In this document: positions 1 to 7,030 of the stretch, one piece after another
Position numbering within the stretch: position 1 is the stretch's first letter
Layout: every line of letters begins with the position of its first letter
From: PWXP01 sp964487655
GTDB lineage: Bacteria; Planctomycetota; Planctomycetia; Pirellulales; Thermoguttaceae
Direction of reading: 5' to 3'
Assembly (NCBI GenBank): GCA_964487655.1
Contig: CAZASB010000191.1
Span: 1 to 9,343, forward strand
Length of the DNA stretch: 9,343 bases
Made by a program: the position numbers and the translations under genes
The notes under the pieces: model-generated
Told to the model about the DNA's origin: nothing
The model's database searches: none
Seen by the model: the letters and a program-made list of their open reading frames with translations, nothing else

Positions 1-54
1 ATTACGTGACCGTGTTGCGAAAGCTTCAGTCAACCATCAAGCCCCGAGTCCGCC

Positions 55-1356
55 CTAGAAAACGTACCGGACACCTTTAATTCGACGGTACAGCGTGGGT
101 TCGCCCCAAACCGTGAGATTCCGCTTTGAATCGGCCGGATTGGAAGGATGTGTTTGCAGTGAAAGCCGCATAATATCAACTTCCGGCAGAACAATGTCGA
201 TCAATTCCGACGGCTGGCCGGCACGAATCGGCCGGGTTCGGACAAGTTCATTCCCGTTCACCACCACGGCAAACGCTACCTCGCCACCTGCCTCCGCGGT
301 CGGATGCAGGCCCACGCGGCACGTAAAGCGTTGCATGACTCGGCCAGGCGCAAGGGTGTGGTCCAGCGAGTACGGTGCCCCCATTCCGTAGCCAAACTCA
401 ACTCGGTTTCCCTCGCCTTCTCCGGCAAAGGCCAAGGCATGAAGGCGACGCTGGACGTCCATCGCCTGATCCACTAGGAATGGAGTGACGTAATACGGAT
501 GGCCGATCATCGCGCTGCGAGCGTCCGGAAGCCACTCAGTCAGTCGCTGCTGCCGAAAAACTTGCGATTCGGCCGGATCGACCGTATCACGGGCGAGGCA
601 AACAACCGTATGGATCAAGTCCGCGATGTGCTGGGCAGTGTCGAGAGCGGCCTCGGCCCGGTGTTCGTCCGCCTTAGCGCCGTCGCCATAAACGATATCT
701 TGCACGATGGGGATAAGATGAGCGGCTGATCGTCGCTCGAGTTGCCGCTGGTGCTGGTACATGCGCAGTGCGGCCTCCTCCACCGTGGTCCCAAGCAGCC
801 GGGGCCGATACTCGACGTCGGTAATCTGGCAACTTCTGGTTGCTGCGATTCCGCCATAACCGTACAGGTAGTTGAGGTTTGCTTTCTCCGCCGGCGGTGG
901 GAGGAGGAACTTCAAGGCAGCCTCGGACACTGGGCTGCAATGGGCCGAGGGACAGCCTGGATCCTCGTGCCAGTGGCACAACACGCCGAGGTACTTCATC
1001 GCTTCGTCCGTCTCGCCCACTCGTAGCCGCTCAATCACCTGCTTTAGAAACCACACCAGAGCCTTCGCGCTCGGCTCGGCCGGGTTCACATCGTGCAGCG
1101 ACAGCGGGACGTCCGGTATGCGACAATACGGGTCCAACTCGGGGGCGTTGCCGCCGGCATGCCGGTCCTGCAGCGATGTGTAGTCGCTACATAGACTAGC
1201 CAAGTGGCGTTGGCCGACAAACTCGCGCTGCGTCTCGGACAGGCGCGCCACCGCCCACAACCGAATAAGGCGATGCTCTACGCCCCAAGCCCAGGCATTG
1301 GACGCCTGACAGAATACGCACAGAAGCACCAGCGGAAGAATGGCCGTTCGTTTCAT
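55..1356 (-). CDS. Secreted PLC/S1-P1 nuclease-like protein with C-terminal NPCBM-like domain
   Basis: 433-residue exported protein. Residues 1-23 form a signal peptide (MKR, a hydrophobic core, then a cut after AWA), so the mature protein would begin with Trp24. A mature N-terminal Trp is characteristic of zinc-dependent phospholipase C and S1/P1 nucleases, where it ligates zinc. The ligand order of that superfamily can be followed: W24, H28, D58 or D64, H88, H128-x3-D132, H139, then H243/D246. Residues 140-240 look like an insertion compared with the short family members. Residues about 315-433 resemble an NPCBM carbohydrate-binding module (GYGMGAPYSL, then FTCRVGL, VAFAVVVNG and a closing VWGEPTLY). 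The start at 1356 is chosen over an upstream in-frame codon at 1401 because it gives a clean signal peptide and has GAGGAG 7 nt before the ATG. It is likely a periplasmic or surface hydrolase acting on phosphoester or glycan-linked substrates. The substrate is unknown, and the family call is inferred from residue pattern only. Confidence 0.8.
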   Translation of the reverse strand: MKRTAILPLVLLCVFCQASNAWAWGVEHRLIRLWAVARLSETQREFVGQRHLASLCSDYTSLQDRHAGGNAPELDPYCRIPDVPLSLHDVNPAEPSAKALVWFLKQVIERLRVGETDEAMKYLGVLCHWHEDPGCPSAHCSPVSEAALKFLLPPPAEKANLNYLYGYGGIAATRSCQITDVEYRPRLLGTTVEEAALRMYQHQRQLERRSAAHLIPIVQDIVYGDGAKADEHRAEAALDTAQHIADLIHTVVCLARDTVDPAESQVFRQQRLTEWLPDARSAMIGHPYYVTPFLVDQAMDVQRRLHALAFAGEGEGNRVEFGYGMGAPYSLDHTLAPGRVMQRFTCRVGLHPTAEAGGEVAFAVVVNGNELVRTRPIRAGQPSELIDIVLPEVDIMRLSLQTHPSNPADSKRNLTVWGEPTLYRRIKGVRYVF

Positions 1357-1363
1357 GGGGTCG

Positions 1364-1369
1364 CTCCTC
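1364..1369 (-). promoter_or_regulatory. Ribosome binding site deciding the start of the PLC/P1-like gene
   Basis: On the minus strand GAGGAG lies 7 nt before the ATG at 1356. The alternative upstream start at 1401 would put 15 mostly charged residues (MRMRRDRVDVSRSDP) before the signal peptide, which is implausible. Confidence 0.75.
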
Positions 1370-1536
1370 GATACATCTACTCTATCGCGCCTCATTCGCA
1401 AGTGTAACCCCGGAACACCCGAAACGCACCGTACCGCGAAAATTGTTTTGGCTCACCTGCGAGCGATGCAACCCCTTTCCAGGCATGGCTTTACGTCACA
1501 CTCCCAAAACAAGGGCGTGCAATCACCACTAAATGC

Positions 1537-1566
1537 TTGACAAACCCCACTGTTTTCTGCTATGCT
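1537..1566 (+). promoter_or_regulatory. Sigma70-type promoter (perfect -35, extended -10) for the DUF1559 gene
   Basis: TTGACA at 1537-1542 matches the -35 consensus fully. An 18-nt spacer leads to TATGCT at 1561-1566, which is preceded by TGC (1558-1560), an extended -10 element. Transcription would start near 1573, giving a leader of roughly 55 nt before the ATG at 1630. It probably drives both the DUF1559 gene and the lipoprotein gene. This is read from consensus only, and planctomycete promoter rules are less well known. Confidence 0.6.
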
Positions 1567-1629
1567 GCACCTTAGGCTAATGACGGTGAAGTGACCGCGT
1601 AAATCCAGGATGCGCCATGGAGTAAAGCA

Positions 1630-2586
1630 ATGTGCAATTCGAGCTGTTTTCGGCACGCGCTACTCGGCGTCAGGAGAGCGTTTACGTTGGTTGAGCTGCT
1701 CGTGGTTATAACGATCATTGGTATCTTGATCGGCTTATTGCTTCCAGCCGTTCAAAGTGCGCGTGAGGCCGCGCGCCGGATGCAATGCAGCAATAATCTC
1801 AAGCAAATCGGGCTTGCACTGCACTTGTACGAATCGGCCAACTCGACCTTTCCCCCGGGCGCCTACTGGTACGGAACCGACTACGAGGCCTACCGCGGCT
1901 CCATTCTGGGCCTCTTGCTGCCGTATCTCGAGTAGCAAAGCCTGTTCGACCAGTTCGACTATACCAAGCGGATCGACGACCAGAAGTTTCCCGACGGGCG
2001 ACTGATCGGCTCGACCATCGTATCGGTTTACGTGTGCCCCAGCGACAATAACCGAGAACTCTATAACAACCGGGCGATTCACAACTACGCGGCCAGCGCT
2101 GGCCCGACGGCGCACGGCAACAATTCCACGAACTGCTCGTGTCCCACCGGCATGAGCTGGAACACCTATGCACTGACTCCGTACGGAAATGTGAATAAAT
2201 TTGCGGGAATGTTCTTTCGAGGCAACGGGCCAAAAGGCGTTGCCGATTGCCGTGACGGCCTTTCGAACACGATCTTTTTCGGCGAAGTGCGGCGCGACTG
2301 CTCCGTGCATATAAGGCAGGGGTGGGTGCGCAGCAACAACGGCAATGGACTGATTGCCACCCAGGTGCCCATGAATGTCGATACGTGCCGCGACGACGCA
2401 AGCAACGACCCTTGCATGCAGTCGTGCAACTGGAATCTTGAACTGGCGTTCAAGTCGTCTCACCCGGGCGGCGTCACATTCCTATTCGGCGACGGCTCGG
2501 TGCATTTTCTGAGCCAATCGATCGACCATTGGACCTACCAGTACCTGGGCGCCAGGGCCGACGGCCAGCCGGCATCCATCCCCTAG
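1630..2586 (+). pseudogene. DUF1559 (prepilin-like, H-x9-DG) gene with an internal amber codon
   Basis: The reading frame spans 318 codons and stays in one frame, but TAG at 1933-1935 (codon 102) splits it into a 101-residue N-terminal part and a downstream part. The N-terminus is a type IV prepilin/pseudopilin signal: RRA, then FTLVELLVV at residues 18-26 with Glu at +5 of the mature protein, a hydrophobic helix, and the family's AVQSAREAARR segment. The C-terminal part carries CPSDN, several cysteines, and the diagnostic H-x9-DG motif (H278 to D288-G289). The stop falls in LLPYLE-stop-QSLFDQFD, where relatives read LLPYLEQQ, so one C-to-T change (CAG to TAG) explains it. GGAG lies 7 nt before the ATG. 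An intact protein would be an envelope-anchored pseudopilin-like protein of unknown function. As written it is a pseudogene, an amber-readthrough gene or a base-call error. A downstream restart, for example at GTG 2032, would lack the membrane anchor. Confidence 0.85.
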
Positions 2587-2607
2587 CAACAGAAGCAACG
2601 GCGTGTC

Positions 2608-3051
2608 ATGGCGAATGCATCGCTCAAGCAAGTTCTGATTTCCCTAATCGGATGCCTACTCATAGCTGGGTGCGGCTCGAGTACGATGACACCGGTCCGC
2701 GGCATCGTCACGCTCGACTCCAAGCCAGTGGAAGGGGCTGCCGTCATGTTCATGCCCAACGAGGGAGGACGGCCCGCCACCGGCATTACCGACGAACGCG
2801 GCGAGTTCGACCTGCAAACCGAAGCCCCCGGCGACGGGGCCCTACTGGGCCAACACGCGGTCACGGTCACCTTACAGGAAACGACTGGCCTGATGGCCGA
2901 TCCGGACGGGCTGAGCGGCGACATCGCCCCAGGTGGCATTCGGGTCAAGTGGTTTGTGCCGCAGCGGTATTCGAACCCAAAAACATCCAACCTGACTGCC
3001 ACGGTCGAACGCGGCATGAGGCCGGTAACCTTTGAACTGACAACAAATTGA
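2608..3051 (+). CDS. Lipoprotein with transthyretin/carboxypeptidase-regulatory-like fold
   Basis: 147-residue predicted lipoprotein. Residues 1-21 are a type II signal peptide ending in lipobox LIAGC, with Cys22 as the lipidated residue. The remainder follows the small beta-sandwich pattern of planctomycete transthyretin-like/carboxypeptidase regulatory-like lipoproteins: PVRGIVTLDSKPVEGAAVMF near residues 29-48, TDERGEFDL, then GQHAVTVTL, and the common ending with VPQRYSNPKTSNLTATV. Such lipoproteins often sit directly downstream of DUF1559 genes, as here, with a 21-nt gap and no separate promoter visible. No strong Shine-Dalgarno sequence precedes the ATG, so expression may depend on translation arriving from the upstream gene, which the amber codon could disturb. 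Catalytic function is not expected. A structural or binding role in the envelope is inferred. Confidence 0.85.
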   Translation: MANASLKQVLISLIGCLLIAGCGSSTMTPVRGIVTLDSKPVEGAAVMFMPNEGGRPATGITDERGEFDLQTEAPGDGALLGQHAVTVTLQETTGLMADPDGLSGDIAPGGIRVKWFVPQRYSNPKTSNLTATVERGMRPVTFELTTN

Positions 3052-3163
3052 CAAAGAACTATGCAGTTGCGGATTGCTTAGCAGCCAGGGATTGGTTGCG
3101 CTAGCAAGCCCACAATCAAGAGTTGGCGGACTGTTTCGCCAAGGGTTCTCTGATGTCCATACG

Positions 3164-3195
3164 AGTTCCACTCATTCACAGTTCCACTCATTCAT
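3164..3195 (+). repeat. 16-bp tandem duplication just upstream of the PEP-CTERM ribosome binding site
   Basis: Two adjacent copies, 3164-3179 and 3180-3195, differ only in the last base (AGTTCCACTCATTCAC and AGTTCCACTCATTCAT). The second copy abuts GGGAG at 3196-3200. The duplication therefore lies in the 5' leader of the PEP-CTERM mRNA, or between promoter and start. Confidence 0.9.
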
Positions 3196-3200
3196 GGGAG
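3196..3200 (+). promoter_or_regulatory. Ribosome binding site deciding the start of the PEP-CTERM gene
   Basis: GGGAG lies 9 nt before ATG 3210. The frame is open further upstream, to a TTG at 3123, but a start there would add 29 residues before the signal peptide and would translate through the tandem repeat. Confidence 0.65.
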
Positions 3201-3209
3201 AAACGAACA

Positions 3210-6200
3210 ATGAACCGCGCGAAATGCTTGTTGATGGGCGTCTTGGCCTTGGCTTTCGCTGTTTTTGCCGCATCTGGGCGGACAGCCGAGATTGCCAACT
3301 ACCGTGTTGATTACCTTCCGGGGACGAACGGCCAGACTCGCGTGGAAGTCCAGGCCGACGGCTGGGACTACATGTGGAACGCCAGCGCGGCCATCGGGAC
3401 GGCGTCAGAAAACTACACCAGCCTGAAATTCTACAGTTCCTTGTATAACTCTGATGGCGCCGGATCCCTTCCCAGGAGTGCTCCTGCACTCTTCCTCTCT
3501 CTAAACAGCACGGGCGGACACCCGGGGCCCGGCGTGAACCAATTGGGGTCTGGAGGGATCGACCGTTTCGCCATCACTGCCTACGAGGTTCAGACAGGTG
3601 AAGCGGGACTGATCCAACTTTCATCTAGCGCCGTCGGGGTGTCGAGCAACAGCAGTACCGGGGTGGAGCTTCGAATCTATGTCAACGACGCGCTGGTCAC
3701 GCGTTTCATCCAGCCTGGCGGAAGTAGCGGAACGGCGTCCGGGGCATTCAACGTGGCCCTCGGCCAACTGATCGTCGGGGATACGGTGTACGTCGCGGTG
3801 GGTCCGAACTCGCATGACGGGTCGGACAGTTTCTCGCTCGCATACAAAATTGAAACCGTGACCGACACGGTCTCGGCCTTTTGGGATGCCGACGGTACAG
3901 GCCCTGTTGGCGGCGGTGTGGGCACCTGGGATACCACCGGTTCAGTGTGGGCGTCGGGAGTCTACAATCCTGGAGCATGTGCCGCATGGGACAACGCGGC
4001 CAATAAAGCCGCCTATTTCGCCGGAACCGCCGGCACGGTTACGCTGGGCTCGGTCATTACGGCGAGGGCGCTCTCGTTTGAAGCCGCCTACATGCTAGCC
4101 GGCACGGAAACACTCACGCTCACCGGTTCTGGAACGGGCGGTCCTGGCGCGGCGACCATCGCGGTGGTCAACGCGGCTGATACGGTGACAGTTTCCGCGC
4201 CGATCGCCAGCGCTGCCGGTCTGAGCAAGATTGGCCCCGGAACGCTGGCACTGACCGGGGCGACTACCACAAGTGGCAACCTTTCGGCGGCGGGCGGCAC
4301 GCTTCGGCTTGCAGGCTCCTCGAACACGACGGTCGCGGGAACCGTCAGTGTCGGGCGCACCTCGGTTGCCGGCGGAACGTCGGGCACGCTCGCAATCCAG
4401 GACAGCGCTACGCTCACGACGGCAACGCTGAACCTGGGTGACATTGATTACGTGACCGGCACCGGCAATCCGTCTAGCACCGTCAACCAGTCGGGCGGAA
4501 CCGTTACGGTAAGTGGCGCTGTCCGAATTGGCCATTACCCTTTGGAGACGAGTACGTACAACTTGAACGGTGGCTCGCTGGCTCTCACCGGCACGCCAAC
4601 CGGCGCGGTCAATCCAGCAGAAGCGACCGAGCAACCGGGAATCCTTTACGTGGGAATCAATGGCACGGGCAACTTCGTGCAAACCGGCGGTACGGCCAGT
4701 GCCCACGGCATTGTCCTTGACGGTCGGACCGAAACGGTGGCCAGCGACACGCTGACACTCAACGGCGGCACGTTCACCGTCGGTCCTTCGGGCATCACCA
4801 GCGGAAGCCTCAACGCCAACGCCACGTACCAGATCAACCTGGGCGGCGGCACGCTCAGTGCCAGTGCCGACTGGTCCTCCAGCCGGCTCATGACCCTTAC
4901 CGGCGCGGTTGGCAATGCCGTTTTCGACACCAACGGCTACACGATTGATCTTTCCGGCGCCCTGGGCGGTGCCGGCGGTCTGACAAAGAGCGGCACCGGA
5001 ACGTTGGTGCTCAGCGGGACCAATACGTACACGGGCGCGACGCAGATCAACAACAGCGGCGTGCTGAGCGTGGCCGACGTGGCCGACAGCGGCTCGGCAA
5101 GTAACCTGGGTGCCGGCAGCAGCCTCGTGTTCGCCAGCGGGGTGCTCAAGTTCACTGGCACCGAGGCGGATTCGACCAACCGAACGATCACCATCTCGGG
5201 TGCCGCCAATATCGACGTGAGTAACGCAGGGGGTAACTTGAGCCTGACCACGGCAATCAGTGGCTCCGGACAGCAACTGAGTAAGCTAGGCCCAGGAACC
5301 CTGACACTCAATGTCGCCACGGGAACTACCACGCTCAACACACTCGATGCCGCTGGAGGCAACTTGGTGCTGGCAGGCAGTACGGTACTCAGTGTCGGCA
5401 CGACCCGCGTTGGCGTCAGCCCGGGTTCTCTTCCGGGCCTCCCCGATACACAGCCGGGCAGCGGCACGCTCTCCATCCAAGACAATGCCTCATTGACTAC
5501 CGGTTCAATCGGCATTGGCGAAAACAACTCACCGCAAGTCTCCGGTCTGATTGGCGCAATCAACCAGACCGGCGGCGCCGTGACGATTACGGGGAGTGCT
5601 CGCTTCGGCCACTGGGGCAGTTCAACGGGTACGTATTATCTCAGCGGTGGCGTCTTTCGCATGACCGGAACACCAAGTGGTGTCGTCAACCCGGCGGGTG
5701 TTGGCGAGAAGTCGGGGATACTCTATTTGGGTGTCGACGGCACGGGGCATTTCGTACAGACGGGCGGCACGGCCAGCGCGCATGGGATTGTGCTGGATGC
5801 ACGTGGCGAGAGTTCGGGTACCGAATCGTTCACACTCGACGGGGGCACCTTCACCGTGGGCCCGTCCGGCATCACCAGTGGAAGCCTCGATGCGAATACG
5901 GGGTACCAGATCGACCTTGGCGGCGGTACGCTCAGTGCCAATGCCGACTGGTCCTCGACGCGACTGATGACCTTAACAGGCACGGTTGGCAATGCCGTTT
6001 TCGACACCAACGGCTACGCGATTGATCTTTCTGGACTCTTGAGCGGAGCAGGTGGCCTCGACAAGATCGGGAATGGTACGCTGTTGCTCTCCGGCAGTAA
6101 TTCCTATGCCGGCCCGACCACGGTCACGGCTGGAACGCTGCTGGTCAATGGATCGATCACCAGCGACGTGGCCGTCAACGGCGGCGTGCTGGGCGGTACG

Positions 6201-6725
6201 GGCATTATTGGCGGCACGGTCACCGTCGCGTCCACTGGCACTCAAGCACCCGGCGCTAGCGTGGGGCAGCAAACCGCGGGCGGCGCCGTTTGGCTGTCCG
6301 GTGGACGGTTCCAGCTTGAAGTCAACGATGCCGCAGGCACGGCCGGCGGACCGAACGGCTGGGATCTGCTCGCCATCACCGATGGAACAGGCACGGGCAC
6401 ACTGGACCTTTCCAGCCTCAGCGCAAGCAGCCCGTTCTATATTGACATCGTATCGCTCGCCGGTGCCGTACCGGGCGACGCGACGAACCTCATTGCCACG
6501 GAACCGGTGGATTGGGAATTCGTCACCTACGAGCAGCTTGTCGGCGAGTTCAGCCCGGACCTGTTCGTGCTTGACGCCAGTGCATTTACGAACAACCTCG
6601 GCGCGGGCCATTTCGGCATCGTTCAGACAACCGGCGGCTTGGCCATTGCCTTTATCCCCGAACCTGGCACGTTGCTGATGTGCTTGGCGGCCGTGATCTT
6701 GCTCATTGTGCGACGGAGGCGTTAG
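3210..6725 (+). CDS. PEP-CTERM protein with autotransporter-associated beta-strand repeats
   Basis: 1171-residue exported repeat protein. Residues 1-27 are a signal peptide with a hydrophobic core and a cut near RTA. Residues about 28-220 form a non-repetitive region I cannot assign, probably beta-rich. From W225 (FWDADGTG, then GVGTWDTTGSVW) the protein consists of autotransporter-associated beta-strand repeats (PATR-like), seen as LSKIGPGTLALTGA, LTKSGTGTLVLSGTNTYTGAT and LDKIGNGTLLLSGSNSYAGPT, and should fold as a long beta-helix. Two long units, residues 338-613 and 690-972, are homologous to each other. Residues 1150-1171 are a textbook PEP-CTERM tail: PEPGTLL, a transmembrane helix, then RRRR. 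No autotransporter beta-barrel domain follows, so export and anchoring should use exosortase, which is not in this window. Probably a surface or extracellular-matrix protein. It lies downstream of the lipoprotein on the same strand, possibly with its own promoter, and converges with the yggU homologue 8 nt after its stop. Confidence 0.9.
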   Translation: MNRAKCLLMGVLALAFAVFAASGRTAEIANYRVDYLPGTNGQTRVEVQADGWDYMWNASAAIGTASENYTSLKFYSSLYNSDGAGSLPRSAPALFLSLNSTGGHPGPGVNQLGSGGIDRFAITAYEVQTGEAGLIQLSSSAVGVSSNSSTGVELRIYVNDALVTRFIQPGGSSGTASGAFNVALGQLIVGDTVYVAVGPNSHDGSDSFSLAYKIETVTDTVSAFWDADGTGPVGGGVGTWDTTGSVWASGVYNPGACAAWDNAANKAAYFAGTAGTVTLGSVITARALSFEAAYMLAGTETLTLTGSGTGGPGAATIAVVNAADTVTVSAPIASAAGLSKIGPGTLALTGATTTSGNLSAAGGTLRLAGSSNTTVAGTVSVGRTSVAGGTSGTLAIQDSATLTTATLNLGDIDYVTGTGNPSSTVNQSGGTVTVSGAVRIGHYPLETSTYNLNGGSLALTGTPTGAVNPAEATEQPGILYVGINGTGNFVQTGGTASAHGIVLDGRTETVASDTLTLNGGTFTVGPSGITSGSLNANATYQINLGGGTLSASADWSSSRLMTLTGAVGNAVFDTNGYTIDLSGALGGAGGLTKSGTGTLVLSGTNTYTGATQINNSGVLSVADVADSGSASNLGAGSSLVFASGVLKFTGTEADSTNRTITISGAANIDVSNAGGNLSLTTAISGSGQQLSKLGPGTLTLNVATGTTTLNTLDAAGGNLVLAGSTVLSVGTTRVGVSPGSLPGLPDTQPGSGTLSIQDNASLTTGSIGIGENNSPQVSGLIGAINQTGGAVTITGSARFGHWGSSTGTYYLSGGVFRMTGTPSGVVNPAGVGEKSGILYLGVDGTGHFVQTGGTASAHGIVLDARGESSGTESFTLDGGTFTVGPSGITSGSLDANTGYQIDLGGGTLSANADWSSTRLMTLTGTVGNAVFDTNGYAIDLSGLLSGAGGLDKIGNGTLLLSGSNSYAGPTTVTAGTLLVNGSITSDVAVNGGVLGGTGIIGGTVTVASTGTQAPGASVGQQTAGGAVWLSGGRFQLEVNDAAGTAGGPNGWDLLAITDGTGTGTLDLSSLSASSPFYIDIVSLAGAVPGDATNLIATEPVDWEFVTYEQLVGEFSPDLFVLDASAFTNNLGAGHFGIVQTTGGLAIAFIPEPGTLLMCLAAVILLIVRRRR
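4221..5048 (+). repeat. Internal long repeat of the PEP-CTERM gene, copy 1
   Basis: Encodes residues 338-613, from LSKIGPGTL to TYTGATQI. It aligns with copy 2 at a constant offset of 1077 nt over its 3' part (1056 nt at the 5' edge, so copy 2 carries a 21-nt net insertion). Shared blocks include GILYVGINGTGNFVQTGGTA, FTVGPSGITSGSL and GNAVFDTNGY. Confidence 0.85.
5277..6125 (+). repeat. Internal long repeat of the PEP-CTERM gene, copy 2
   Basis: Encodes residues 690-972, from LSKLGPGTL to SYAGPTTV. Hand comparison of 150 nt of the 3' half (4761-4910 against 5838-5987) gives about 29 differences, roughly 80% identity, whereas the next stretch (5983-6017 against 4906-4940) is identical over 35 nt. 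Confidence 0.85.
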
Positions 6726-6733
6726 AAGACGCA

Positions 6734-7030
6734 CTACTCGGACAAACCAGCTTCGATGCGGCGGGCTAATTCCGCCGGATTCAGTCCCACAACAAGAAAC
6801 TCTTTCCTGGGCGACGTCTCGCCGGCGAGGATCGCCACCTGCGATCGGCGCAGACCAAGCCATTTGGCCAGCAGTTTGGCCAGGGCCGCGTTGGCCTTCC
6901 CCTTCTCCGGTGCTTGGGTCGTGGACACCTTCAGCCGCCCATCCTGCACTCCGCTCACTTCATTCCGGCGAGCGCCGGCATGCGCGTGAACCGGTAGAAT
7001 GACTCCTTCGGCATGGGGTCGAAGTTCCAT
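6734..7030 (-). CDS. yggU: YggU family protein (DUF167)
   Basis: 98-residue small cytoplasmic protein of the DUF167/YggU family. The family core is visible: an early beta strand (GVILPVHAHAGARRNEV), then LKVSTTQAPEKGKANAALAKLLAKWLGL near residues 33-60, followed by VAILAGETSPRKEFLVV. The biochemical role of this family is not settled. It is the last gene of the leftward operon. Its ATG at 7030-7028 shares one base with the TGA of yggS (TGATG), so translation is probably coupled. yggU is commonly found near yggS in bacteria, which supports both calls. Its stop lies 8 nt from the stop of the convergent PEP-CTERM gene. Length is normal for the family. Confidence 0.9.
   Translation of the reverse strand: MELRPHAEGVILPVHAHAGARRNEVSGVQDGRLKVSTTQAPEKGKANAALAKLLAKWLGLRRSQVAILAGETSPRKEFLVVGLNPAELARRIEAGLSE

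Larger units (their letters stand above)
1357..1629. other. Divergent intergenic region
   Basis: This 273-nt region separates the leftward secreted-protein gene from the rightward DUF1559 gene and must carry promoters in both directions. A good rightward promoter is visible near its right end. For the leftward gene only a weak -10-like TACACT is visible, with no convincing -35 partner, so it is not called. Nothing else is recognised here. Confidence 0.6.
3052..3209. other. Intergenic region before the PEP-CTERM gene
   Basis: 158 nt between the lipoprotein stop and the ATG of the PEP-CTERM gene. It ends in a 16-bp tandem duplication and a ribosome binding site. A weak promoter-like pair, CTGACA (3037-3042) and TATGCA (3060-3065) with 17-nt spacing, straddles the lipoprotein stop. 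It is not strong enough to call. No clear hairpin plus T-tract terminator is present. Confidence 0.4.

Noticed and set aside
1..54. Left edge downstream of the first gene
   Set aside because: No gene, hairpin with T-tract or repeat could be supported in these 54 nt.
1580..1594. Short leader reading frame encoding MTVK before the DUF1559 gene
   Set aside because: It starts only about 7 nt after the predicted transcription start and has no ribosome binding site. It is probably chance.
1735..2463. 242-codon open frame on the minus strand across the DUF1559 gene
   Set aside because: The plus frame matches DUF1559 on both sides of the amber codon, and the minus frame resembles no family. It is a mirror frame and does not explain the stop.
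3037..3065. Promoter-like CTGACA and TATGCA with 17-nt spacing upstream of the PEP-CTERM gene
   Set aside because: The -10 matches only three consensus bases and the -35 overlaps the lipoprotein coding end. This is too weak to annotate as a promoter.
4095..5276. 393-codon open frame on the minus strand inside the PEP-CTERM gene
   Set aside because: It is antisense to a clear repeat-protein frame. The translation is a biased Arg/Ala/Gly/Val-rich sequence with no family features, as expected from GC-rich repetitive DNA.
6719..6732. GCGT/ACGC stem at the convergent junction as a bidirectional terminator
   Set aside because: The stem has only four pairs and no flanking T-tracts.
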